From Erigeron canadensis (Eukaryota > Streptophyta > Magnoliopsida > Asterales > Asteraceae), in the NCBI RefSeq assembly GCF_010389155.1, contig NC_057768.1, positions 2,850,501 to 2,914,500 on the forward strand: DNA of 64,000 bases, given 5' to 3'. The notes below the pieces were generated by a model. That model was not told the DNA's origin. It searched no databases and was given only the letters and a program-made list of their open reading frames with translations. This document shows positions 12,101-21,242 of the stretch, piece by piece (the first letter of the stretch is position 1; each line of letters begins with the position of its first letter). A program made the translations under genes and the position numbers.

Positions 12101-12602
12101 TTTTGGGCAGAATGAAAGTGCAACTGCAACGGGAGGACAGAGTAATGAACCATCACAAAACAACAATGTAGGTGCATTTGAAAGAAACAACAGTCAGCCA
12201 CAAGCATCTGGTATGCATACTCAACCAGAGGTAAGAAACAACAGTCAGCCACAAGGTCAAAGAAGGAGCAAGGGAATGGTTCATCCATCACAAGGATCTA
12301 GTATGCATACTCAACCAGAGGTAAGAAACAACAATAAGCCACAAGGTCAAATAAGGACCAAGGGAATGACTCATCCATCGCAAGGATCTGGTATGCATAC
12401 TCAACCTCTAGAAAGAAACAATATTCAGCCAGAAGCACATTATTTGCAGAGTCAACAATCACAAGCAAGCAAACTAGTCAATGATAGCCCAAAAAGAAGA
12501 AGGATTGCAGTCAACTTGTTTGGGAATTCTGAACCAGAGGTACCTAATTCATGGGTTACTGTATCTGCAAAGTTGAGAGGCAAACCTCAAAGTCTGTCTT
12601 AA
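9147..12602 (+). pseudogene. mudrA-like MULE transposase with in-frame stops
   Basis: Three exons (9147-10076, 10162-11031, 11130-12602; GT-AG, phase 0) give 1,090 positions. Residues 1-87 are a PB1-like domain as found in many plant MULEs. Then comes an acidic stretch with NNDGGG repeats. From about 311 there is a Mu-type DNA-binding domain (YANWMSKERTF, HTCARNF). The MULE DDE domain follows: D533 in ALDGCFLK, D597 in MSDQHKGL, and E697 in NGFSECWN as the likely third acid. A SWIM finger has C786-D-C788 and PCVHAV, and a CCHC knuckle (CSKCWQKGHNIRGC) lies near 889-902. Two in-frame stops break it: TAA at 9408-9410 and TAG at 10324-10326. Each could be a Gln codon changed by one C-to-T transition. 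The DDE core itself is open, so the exons after 10326 could still encode a partial protein. Confidence 0.88.
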
Positions 12603-13104
12603 CCAATTCAAAAGACCAATTTAGAAAGTCAACCCATCCAAAGTCAACCTACTCAAAACTCTCAACCAATTGACAACCAAAATCACCCTGTTCACAACAC
12701 AATTGAGAGTCAACAATCAATAAGTCCTGTCAGGGTTCAAAGTCAGTTGCCAATCACTCCAGGGAGAAGGGTGGGGGTTACAAAAGTCGGTCAGAAGTGG
12801 TTATATGAGAAGAGGTGGAAATAAACTAGGGATCAAAAGGGGTGGAAATTCTTTTGCTAAGGGCAGGGGAGGCCATACAGTTGCTTTTGGTAGGACAATG
12901 AGTTTGTTAGGAAGTGGAACTCTTGGAGGAAGGATCACAGTCTCTGAACCAAGAAAGGCTAATGATGCAGTAAATGCAACACAAGAATCTGTGAATAAAG
13001 GAAGTAGAAAGCCTCCAACACCCAAGAAGAAAATCCTGCCAGTGAAGCTTAGGGTTCCCAGTCAAAGAATTGTAGCTCAAAAGCTTGGAAGGACCAGGAG
13101 ATAG
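12603..13104 (+). pseudogene. degenerate C-terminal tail of the MULE transposase
   Basis: After the TAA at 12600-12602 the same frame stays open to about 12824 with Gln/Asn/Ser-rich text (ESQQSISPVRVQSQL) continuing the low-complexity tail before it. Another frame (12805-13104) then carries a basic Gly/Arg/Lys-rich end (RRGGNKLGIKRGGNSF, KGRGGHTVAFGR, TPKKKILPVKLR). The simplest reading is one original tail now cut by a C-to-T stop (CAA to TAA) and a frameshift near 12800. A shorter natural protein ending at 12602 is the alternative. Confidence 0.5.
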
Positions 13105-13658
13105 TGAAGACAATGCCATTGTTGTGACTGAAGAGAATGGGGATAAAATTGTTTGACTTGTGTAACTTAAATGTAGTATCATGGATTCTATCTTTTGCTA
13201 ACTATAATTATGTATGTGGTAGGCAGTTAAGTGCATGACACTTAGGGGCAGTTAACTTAAATGCAGTGTCATGGACTCTCTTTTGTCCCTCTTTTGTAAA
13301 CTCTGAAACTGCACATATGCCACTACTATGTATGAATGAAGTAAGCTGATTAGGGGTAGTTAACTTATGCTGCCACTCTTGTGTAGTAACTTGGTGTGTT
13401 TTTTGTATCGAATATGTTAACTTCTCTTCACAAATTATTGTGCAGTCTATATAAACATTTTTAATGACAGAAAATAAAACGTAATTGTCATTACTACTTC
13501 AATGAGAACTTATATCCAACAAAACAACATATATCATATCACCAAAACAAGATACAAAGAAAACCAACTAAATTTAACAATTTAGTTCATCACCACAAGT
13601 CCTATCAGAATTGCCAACATTGCCACAAATCCAACAAGAAAATAAAACAATTTCTCCT

Positions 13659-14062
13659 TCAATTTGATACTAAATTCGAATTTTTCAAATCGTCCAATGC
13701 TTTCAGAAGTTCCAATTTTTCTTCATCTTGTTCAGCAGATTGCATATTACCAGAACCATTTGATTGAGAATGAAGGTCGAAAACAAGATCCTTGTAGTAT
13801 TGACATGGGAGTTCTTCATCTATGAAGTGAAAAGTAGTACAATAGCGACTTTTTACCTAATTCAAAACCCAATTTCAAAATCAGAAAGAAACCCTAATCG
13901 AATTTTATCAATTATAGATGGAAAACTTACATTAGGGCATCGTACAAATCGTCGACCAAGATTCCTGGCGGTCCACGAAGTGAAAATTGTCATCCTTTCT
14001 CCACATCGACAGTACATGTAGCGATTCGTAGGGTTTGACGATGAAGAAGAAGAAATCGCCAT
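13659..14062 (-). CDS. GRF-type zinc-finger protein carried by the MULE
   Basis: Two exons, 13931-14062 and 13659-13856, join in phase 0 across a 74-base GT-AG intron to give 109 residues. After a Ser-rich start come CRCGERMTIFTSWTARNLGRRF, RCPN and, from exon 2, RYCTTFHFIDEELP. Together these make a GRF zinc finger (C-x-C, then C-P, then C) with the family phrase TSWTxxNxGRRF. An acidic helical stretch (EQDEEKLELLKALDDLKNSN) suggests a coiled coil. In another frame, just past the stop at 13659, lies a membrane-like end (KLKEKLFYFLVGF, LAILIGLVVMN) that closes at 13582. Related plant GRF proteins often end in such a segment, so a one-base indel may have removed it here. Role is unknown: GRF fingers bind single-stranded nucleic acid in other proteins. 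The position is like that of the convergent mudrB gene of maize MuDR, without sequence similarity implied. Confidence 0.8.
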
Positions 14063-14263
14063 TGAAGAAGAAAAAGAGATTGAGCGGGAAAGGAAAGGAA
14101 AGGGGCGGGAGAGATGATGGAAAAGGGGGGAAAATAAGGGTTTTATATTCCTAAAAAGTGTTTATTAATTGTTTATTACGAAGTGGAGTGCCAGCTGGCT
14201 CATTACCGGCAAGGAAATATTTTCAGCCGGTTAGTTACACAAAACGTTCACTTTACCGGGAAT

Positions 14264-14347
14264 CTTACATACAATGAACCAAAACAAAGTTTCATTCATA
14301 CAATAGTATTTGAAGACAAGTAACATGCATACACAGATTCTTTTCCC
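14264..14347 (-). repeat. right 84-bp terminal inverted repeat of the MULE
   Basis: This is the reverse complement of 8726-8809. It begins CTTACATACAATGAACC and ends CAGATTCTTTTCCC, followed at once by the target duplication TACTAAAAA at 14348-14356. Confidence 0.92.
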
Positions 14348-14606
14348 TACTAAAAAAATAATTGATCTAATAATTTAAATTACTGATGTCATGATTATAA
14401 AAAAGTTAAAACTTAGAATTACGGATATATATTTTATGGATATCTATTCATAAATATTAGTCATCCAAACGTAAGTGTATATAAACGAATACAAACATTC
14501 GAACATTCGTTTTTTATTCTAAGCCCTTTAATACGGATATAAGTAAACTTAAATGTTTAATACTTTTCATACTTAAATGTTTAATTAGATATAATAATAA
14601 CAGTAC

Positions 14607-14864
14607 TTCCTATCATAGCTCAGTGGTTGAGCATCAGCTTTATATCTGGAGGTCTCGAGTTCGAGACATGAAAAAGACATTTAAAAAAGGAATTTCACAT
14701 AAAGTCCTCCAGTGAAGCAGGTTTGAGTCCTGCAGAGGGGGCAGAGTTTTATCTCAATTAAATGTCGTGCCTTCGAGCGGTTTAGTTGGGAGTTTCTCCT
14801 CCTACTAGGTATTGAGTGTGAGACGGGTCTAAAATCCGTATATTTATACGGGTCTAAAATCTAG
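14607..14864 (+). mobile_element. tRNA-like SINE sequence joined to a Helitron-type 3' end
   Basis: A pol III A box (TAGCTCAGTGG, 14616-14626) is followed 30 bases later by a B box (GAGTTCGAGAC, 14657-14667), as in tRNA-derived SINEs. The flanks do not fold as a tRNA. The segment ends with a perfect hairpin (CCGTATA-TT-TATACGG), then GGTCTAAAATCTAG followed by T. That ending matches the 3' terminus of the Helitron ending at 17014. The two may be separate elements in contact, or the Helitron may have captured SINE sequence; no 5' Helitron start was fixed. Confidence 0.55.
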
Positions 14865-15689
14865 TATTAATGAAAAGTATACTTAAAATTCAACCATATA
14901 ATTTATATGAGGTGTTATATAACACAAATAAAAAATTTAAGGTTAAAATTAAATAAAAAACTTAACAACTTAAAATTAAACATTTTATGATTTTAATATA
15001 TGAGACAAAAGGATAACAAGCCCCACAAAAAAAATATTTTATCGTATATGTTAGTAGTTGGCCAAATCGCTATTTACTGGTGGTTTAATTGAAACCATGA
15101 TGCATAAAAATAACCATTTTTAGGCCTTATTAATTTTTTTTTTTTTATTAACGTTTCACATTCTTTATTAACGATCTCAATTTCCGAAACATTTCACATT
15201 GATTAGATATAATCAAATCATCATAATGATAATTATAATTAACGAGAGAAAGTGTCCGCGTGTTACGGCGGTGAGATGGTGGGAGTGATAAGTCACAGGA
15301 GGTGATAAGTCATAGAGTGTGATAGCAAATGTTTTACCCGTACGGGCTTTGCCTCCGGATTTAAAAATTCGTCGAAAGTATATCGAATGACATCTTTAAT
15401 GAAAAAACATGAAATCTTAAGAACACCCATAAAATTTTTATAATTTAGTGAGATAAAAGATTTTGAAAAAATTAGAGGAATAAAATAATTTATGGAGGAG
15501 AAAGAAAAAAAAATGAGTGGTTGAGATTTGAGGAGAAAGAGAAAAATGAGTAGTTGAGATTTAAGGGTATTATAGGTATATTATGTAGAGATGTTTAAAT
15601 TCGCGAATAAAGAAAATGAGTAATTTAGGTAGTTCAAATTATATTTTAAAATTTTTAAAAAACAAAAAAATTTTTATAAGATATCTTAA
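14865..15689. other. intergenic with repeat fragments
   Basis: No gene is seen. At 15203-15240 it matches 2729-2770, the start of a dispersed repeat that resumes at about 17035. At 15255-15390 a GC-richer block (GTTACGGCGGTGAGATGG, then TTACCCGTACGGGC) looks like part of another transposon. From 15470 it is purine-rich (GGAGAAAGAGAAAAATGAG). Confidence 0.4.
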
Positions 15690-17014
15690 TCTTAATATAT
15701 ACTATAAGACAGTTGAACTAATGACTTATTAACCAATCAAATCGCTCAATTTCATCAAATTGACTTTCGCTTATGTCATCATTTAAATTAACTATAAATT
15801 CAAAATCCTAATAATCATTATCCAAATATATCATTATATTAATTTGTAGAAAAAGTCTTATTAATTTATAATTTTTTGTTTTTCATCAATAATTTACACT
15901 TTTTAGCCCTGAATTCTTAAGTGTTATTTTTTTAAGCCACCTGAGAAAGGTTTTTTAAAATTTACAATCATTTAATTAATTAAAATAATTTCAACATATG
16001 AAATATTGTCTATTAAAAAACTATTTCAAAACCTAATGATATATTAACTAATTGATCAATTGCTCCGCTCAATTTCAAAATAGGAATCAGTTTCAACATG
16101 GGCTGCATGGGCCGATTAAAGAACAAAGCACGATTTACAACAGAGGGTTACTTGAATACTAAATCCAAATCAATATGAACTTCATTCAATATTCATTCTA
16201 TCTCTCAATTAAAAAAAAGTACATGATTTTCTCCTTTTTTATATATTAATTTTGCGCATTAATGTTTAAAGTTATAATTATCACTCAAATCAAGAGTCCT
16301 AAGTGTTATCAAAGAATATGAAAAACAATCATAATTGTTATCTAATTAACATAGGACAGGTGATTGAAAATAAACCTATTCGTGTTATGGGTTTGTTTCA
16401 TGATCAAATACATATACTTGGATGTCAAGTACAGGATCACGAATATGTTTATACTTTAATTCTTAATTAACTTTCATAATAATATCACATTTATGAGCAC
16501 AACTGATTTCAAAAATTTCTATAATAGAGAAAGTATTATAGCATGTGCCTTCTGGAATGAATACGACAAAAAGAATATGAAAAATAATCCTAATTGTTAT
16601 CTAATCTACATAGGACAGTACCGACAAGCGATTGAAAATAAACTTATTCGTGTTATGAGTCTGTTTCATGATCAAATACATATACTTGAATGTCAAGTAC
16701 AGGATCACGAATTCTTAATTATCTTTCATAATAATATCACATTAGGAGCACAACTGGTTTCGAAAATTTCTATAATAGAGAAATTATTATAGCATGTGTC
16801 TTCTGGGATGACTACGACAAACAATTCCATCAATATTTCTCAGCTAATAATGACAGTGACGAACCCGTGATTATTTTATTACAACCTGCAAAATATACAC
16901 TTAGAACCGTATATCTTCAAGATTATAAGCTTTTATAACTTAAGTATATAAAGATCTAATATTGATAATATCGTTAACCCTGTGTCCAGTGTTTGACATG
17001 GGTCTAAAATCTAG
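15690..17014 (+). mobile_element. Helitron A, non-autonomous, with RPA-like relics
   Basis: The 5' end TCTTAATATATACTATAAG follows an A. The 3' end reads GGTCTAAAATCTAG followed by T, as for Helitrons (5'-TC, CTRR-3', between A and T), with a possible weak stem-loop just upstream. Interior translations at 16795-16935 read FWDDYDKQFHQYF and EPVIILLQPAKY, the OB-fold text of replication protein A large subunit, which plant Helitrons often carry. Related copies with the same 5' end are at 41065-41858 and 47451-48271 on the minus strand. The RPA text is broken and no Rep/helicase is present. Confidence 0.75.
16311..16825 (+). repeat. two-copy tandem duplication inside Helitron A
   Basis: A unit of about 259 bases (16311-16569) is repeated at once (16570-16825). 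Both copies carry GATTGAAAATAAAC, TTTCATGATCAAATACATAT and GTCAAGTACAGGATCACGAA. The copies differ by small indels. The duplication doubles the RPA-like OB-fold segment, and the open frame at 16493-16792 spans the junction. Copies B and C of the family appear to have only one unit. Confidence 0.8.
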
Positions 17015-17049
17015 TTATATATATATAGACTAATAAAGTACAATTCAAT

Positions 17050-17200
17050 ATGTATCAATGAGAAATCAAACAATAACAATCCGAAACCTATCGACAATCA
17101 CCTAATAGATTAGTTGACAACATACAATCTTTTAACATCGAGCCGTAATTTTCTAGTAGCAACCCAATTGGTGATTTCACACTTCCACAGCAAAATGAGT
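17050..17200 (+). repeat. dispersed repeat, pair of 2795-2945
   Basis: See 2795-2945. The 5' part of this copy is at 15203-15240; everything between was inserted later, including Helitron A. Confidence 0.6.
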
Positions 17201-17681
17201 GTGGTTAAATAAATGTATGTTTGTTGTTATGTCGTAATTATGAATTGGCTAATTAGGTGGAAACTTGAGTTAGATACACTTATGTCGCAACTATCTTAGA
17301 AACCAAAAGGCATATCAAAGAACCCACAATCTATATCAAAAAACGATTACTAAATTGGTTTAGTTTTAATCCAGGTTTGGCTCGCCTTGTTTCTGATTTC
17401 GAGTAAACATTCTAAAACCAAATATTGCTCATTCCGCGATTATAACACACTACAAAGCATAATTTTTAGACATGAAGTGATTTATTGATCTTGTGAGCAT
17501 TAAACCTTTCAAATTACACATTACAATCAAGGGCCAAATGAAAATTTTTTTTTATTAAAAACCTTTCCAATAGTGGCTGTAATTTACTCATTACAATCAT
17601 GAGTAACTAATTACTGGTACATAATACAAAATACAATATAAACCTCTGATTACCACAAAAATCAGAAACAATATCATTAAA
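17201..17681. other. intergenic; 3' side of the thylakoid gene
   Basis: AT-rich sequence without ORFs. The last 150 bases would hold the 3' UTR of the minus-strand gene at 17682-18164. No clear polyadenylation signal can be chosen among many AT-rich words. Confidence 0.4.
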
Positions 17682-18164
17682 TTAATTACTTTCGGGTCCT
17701 AAAATTCCATTAACAACCGAACTAGCAACAAAAACAGCAACAGCCTCAGCACCAAGAACCACACCAGCCTGACCCAACCCACCACCAAACCCGGTGTCAA
17801 TATCACTCTCTATCTCCTTTTCCGCGCCTTCGATTCCTCGTTCGGCCGCCTCAATTCCTTTCTCAGCTGTCTCTATTCCTTCCTTAACTATCTCCTCAGC
17901 TTCCTCTTCAACTTTCTTAATTTTTTTCCTTAACCCAAATAGTCCTATATCTTCAGCTAATGACACCCTCTCCATTGTTGTCACTGATGTCATTGCTGTC
18001 ATTAGAAACAAAAGTTGTCTCCTGGTTTTTTGATCATTGCATTGAACTGAAACATTTTGGGCAGGTTTTGGAGATTGTGGGTTGTACGATGAGACCGCGG
18101 TTACGTGACGCGTGGTTCGGTTTGAGATTGGGCTTAAGAGAAGATTTGAGCTTGTGCAAGACAT
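17682..18164 (-). CDS. small thylakoid-targeted membrane protein
   Basis: This intronless 160-residue ORF is read from the ATG at 18164; an upstream in-frame ATG at 18230 gives a less transit-like start. Residues 1-45 are Ser/Asn/Thr-rich, a plastid transit peptide. Residues 47-70 (KTRRQLLFLM...SLA) have twin arginines, a hydrophobic core and a small-residue cleavage site, the second part of a thylakoid signal of Tat type. The mature part opens EDIGLFGLRKK, then a charged helix with near-heptad repeats (EGIETAEKGIEAAERGIEGA), a Gly-rich turn (GFGGGLG) and a hydrophobic end (residues 134-156) that could span a membrane. The family is conserved in land plants as an uncharacterised chloroplast protein; I cannot give a symbol. 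Function unknown, perhaps a small photosynthetic membrane subunit. Confidence 0.82.
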   Translation of the reverse strand: MSCTSSNLLLSPISNRTTRHVTAVSSYNPQSPKPAQNVSVQCNDQKTRRQLLFLMTAMTSVTTMERVSLAEDIGLFGLRKKIKKVEEEAEEIVKEGIETAEKGIEAAERGIEGAEKEIESDIDTGFGGGLGQAGVVLGAEAVAVFVASSVVNGILGPESN

Positions 18165-19788
18165 AGTTTTTGTTTGTTGTATAGGATGTGTTTTTCTTGT
18201 TTTTTTTTGGCAATGAAGTTTGATGATCAATGTCTAGTGGTTGGTTGGAATTTTTAGTGGCCAAATAAGATAGTTGATCAGATGAGATAATTGGGTAGTT
18301 TACAGTATTGCCCTTCGTATATTGGTAGTAGACGTGGCACCATGTTATTGTTTCAATATTCCCACTTTTTTTTTTTTTTTCTTATTATTTAGTTTCTAGT
18401 CATGGGCTCATGGCATGGTGTTTTTATTATAGACAAATACTCGTATGTAAAATAAAATCAAGTAATAGCCCAGTTTGTCTCAAGTGATAGCTCGGTCCAT
18501 CCCGGTCAAGCCTTCTGGGCCGTACATGCCTACAACTTTTTTTTATTTGTTGTTGAAAGTTTGGGTTGGGTTAACAATCTTAGGACCATGTGCATCTCTA
18601 CTAGAATGTATGAATGTGTTTACATTATTTAGCATCCAAAGATGATTTATAGGACTAAAATGAATATGGCACCTATTAATGTTATGCACATTTATTCTCT
18701 CATACCTTAAAAAGGTTATGTTTTACAAGTCTGCTATTCTTATAATGAGGACAGCAATATACTTTGATTAATATATATATAAATCAGTAGTAACCAGGGT
18801 AATCTGATTGTTAACTAAAAGTAGTGTGATAATGAAGAACAGAAGAGGTCGGTTCATATGAGTTGCTGTTCTGTTTTAATAACAGATTTCAGCATCTTGC
18901 AGAAAGTTACTGTGAAAACTGAAGACTGAAGAGAGGCATGTGTGTTACTAATTGTGAATTAAGCTAAGCTAGTCTTATGAATCAAGTTAACCTTAACACT
19001 AACAGTAGTTATTATATGGGAATGACTTGCTGCCTTACTGGACGAGAGAGTTATAGCGCAACTGGATCATGTATATGGTCAACGACTTGTTACTGTGGTA
19101 TTGTAGAACAGTAAAATGATACTTCTCACACAGATAATGTAATTATTGTCGTTTTATATTCACGTTCTTTGTTCGCTGTGGCTTAACTAGTAGGATTATT
19201 GGTTTCCTAGATAATCTTTTTGACCATTTTGACAGGTGTCTAGAGGTGGTAACTTGGGTGGAGCATGCAGGTTGAGTAATAAGCCATAATGGATACTTTT
19301 GGTGTTTTTGATTAGGACCGGTTGACCCAAAATACTTTTCATTCAAAACTTAATATGTTATATAATCTAATTTCATTTAAAGAATCATCCTGTCAAAATT
19401 ACAATTGAGTTGTTTGCTTTATGGCTAATTTTGAGAACTTGATCATTTTCACCTGTTAGAGATAACTATAACCAAAATATAACCATTCTTAACTAAATTC
19501 GTCGAAATTTCCACCTCTAATCGATGTTTAAGCTCCAAACAGTCATCCTAATATAGTCTAAACTACTACCAATCAAAATTGCCTATGTTTATACTTGAAT
19601 TTTATCCTTTAATGCCTGGCCTATAGCCAACATAGTGTTTTGAAACAATGCCAAAAGAAACAAAAGTCCAAAAGAAACAACTAGCTGATTATAATAAACT
19701 GATTATAATAAACAACTAGCTGATTATATTCACCCTCTACTAGGCACTCTATGTTGATGCAACCAAAGTCTCATTATCCTTTATTTTC
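18165..19788. other. intergenic between two host genes
   Basis: It holds the divergent upstream regions of the genes at 17682-18164 (-) and 19872 (+). There is a poly-T run at 18368-18380. No convincing coding exon was seen on either strand, and the open frame at 19143-19346 has no recognisable text. Confidence 0.4.
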
Positions 19789-19795
19789 TATATAA
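19789..19795 (+). promoter_or_regulatory. TATA box of the Cys-rich protein gene
   Basis: TATATAA lies 77 bases before the ATG at 19872, which leaves room for a start of transcription near 19820 and a leader of about 50 bases. It is the best TATA word in the 150 bases upstream. Confidence 0.5.
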
Positions 19796-19871
19796 GTGGG
19801 AAATTGATTTCTAAAGCTACAAACAACATCATACATAAAAATATCCAGACCCATAACTTAGAAAGGCAACA

Positions 19872-20285
19872 ATGTGTTTCAAGGTGGAGTGCAAGAAATG
19901 TGGGAACTATGGTTGGTCAGGATGCGGGGAACATCTAAAAATGGTCTACGCGAGCATAGAAAAGGGTAAACATTGTATGTGTCGTTCATGGCCCGGAGTG
20001 GTCATTCCTTCAACTAATAAGGAATCTACTTCCACCACCACATCCACCACCACGGTCGCCACTACTACAAGTAACTGTTGTTTTTTAGCTATTACTATGA
20101 CTGTTAACACAATTAGTCTAAAGACAAAGTTACTATATGTAGCTAGCGGGGTCAGCTGACCTTGCTGGAAATATTATATTTTTGAACTTTAAACGTTCAT
20201 TCTTTTTGCAATCTATTGGAAAGTAGTTTTATTCCTTTTTAATGTTTCAAATTAACATATTTGAATTTCTAAATTGGCAGGCTAA
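19872..20285 (+). CDS. small Cys-rich conserved plant protein
   Basis: Exon 1 (19872-20070) encodes MCFKVECKKCGNYGW, then SGCGEHL and HCMCRSWPGVVIP, followed by a Ser/Thr tail. A donor (ACAA/GTAACT) at 20071 and an acceptor (TTGGCAG) at 20280 would add only GC and TAA from exon 2, giving 67 residues that end ATTTS. Without splicing the frame runs to 20159 (95 residues) with a hydrophobic end, which seems less natural. Cys at 7, 10, 18, 35 and 37 with His21 and His34 suggest a small zinc-binding fold. I know the MC(F/W)K...C..CG..TW.GCG...GKHC.C+SWPGV pattern as a conserved, uncharacterised plant family. Function unknown. Confidence 0.75.
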
Positions 20286-21044
20286 TTAGTTGATGGTTAT
20301 GGAATCTTTGGATGGTCAGCAGCAGGTGGTATGTTGGAAGTTTATGGTACTTTTATGAATAATAATGAAAGAATAATGGAGTGTTGGATACCATCGTATC
20401 CTTTCCACAAAATTATTGTTGATTAAAGTAGTTTGGATTTCAATTAGTGGGCAATAGTTAATTGAAAAGGTCACAACTGAATGATGTTTTTTTGTTGTCT
20501 TGAGAATTAAATATTTGTATTGTGCAGTGTGTCCTTTAATTTTATAAGTATTTTAATCTTACTTTTGTGTCAAAAAGCATGGTGTTTGAGCCTTTTTTGG
20601 CTTTACTTTGTCCTGATTTTATGTTATTGTCTTCATGATCCAGCCTTGATTTGTTGATTGATGTTATCATTAACTTATAAAACAGTATCCAAAAAGAATA
20701 AATAATCTTTGTAGTCCTTTGAATAATAGGAACACGTATCTAAAAAGTATAATCCTAGCAACGGTTTTCTTTCCTTTAAAACATTTTTCTTACTAGAGTT
20801 GATAGATATATAATTATTTTTTTAAAGGTGAGATGATATATAATCTAATTTACATGTATAAGGGTTGGGTATTGTAAAGCAGGAATTAAAGTAAAACAAA
20901 TAATACAAGATCTTGACCCTTATATCATTGTTAAATTGATGCACGATGATTTTCATGATGCACGGTGATCTTCAGTGACGAAAAACCTATTGTTTAATTT
21001 GTTTTACTTTAATACTTGTTTTATTTTACCTAAAACTTATATAT
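20286..21044. other. 3' region and intergenic
   Basis: The first 200-300 bases are likely 3' UTR of the Cys-rich gene. After that it is AT-rich with no ORF or repeat that I can name. Confidence 0.4.
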
Positions 21045-21056
21045 ATATATAATCTA

Positions 21057-21230
21057 CAACAACAACTGTACCTAATCCCTGAACGGGGTATGGGGGAGAT
21101 GAGCTGTAGACAGTCTTACCTCTACCAAAAGATAGAGAGACTGCTTCCATAAGGACCTCCGGCCAGGACGATGTAAAAGCCGTAAAAGGGTAAAGTGTTT
21201 ATACCTGTCTGTCGAGACCATGATAAGACG
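21057..21230 (-). mobile_element. SINE (Au-like 3' part), reverse orientation
   Basis: Read on the minus strand, it has GAAGCAGTCTCTCTATCT, GGTAGAGGTAAGACTGTC and CTCCCCCATACCCCG, and ends in GTTGTTGTTG, the 3' module of Au-type plant SINEs. A 12-bp direct repeat ATATATAATCTA flanks it (21045-21056 and 21231-21242). No clear tRNA boxes remain, so it is probably 5'-truncated. Confidence 0.75.
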
Positions 21231-21242
21231 ATATATAATCTA

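Larger units (their letters stand above)
8726..14347 (+). mobile_element. Mutator-like element (MULE), full length with two genes
   Basis: The element is bounded by 84-bp terminal inverted repeats (8726-8809 and 14264-14347) starting GGGAAAAGAATCTGTG. Base by base I found no mismatch between the arms. A 9-bp direct repeat TACTAAAAA flanks it exactly (8717-8725 and 14348-14356), the target duplication length of Mutator elements. Inside are a mudrA-like transposase gene on the plus strand (9147-12602, with a tail to 13104) and a GRF zinc-finger gene on the minus strand (14062 down to 13659). The two are convergent, with about 550 bases between their stops. Identical repeats and target copies suggest a fairly recent insertion, although the transposase frame carries stops. 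The bases between the left repeat and 9147 hold no ORF and probably include the promoter. Confidence 0.93.

Noticed and set aside
14616..14667. A and B boxes like a tRNA gene
   Set aside because: The flanks do not form an acceptor stem or anticodon arm, and the block continues into SINE/Helitron-type sequence.
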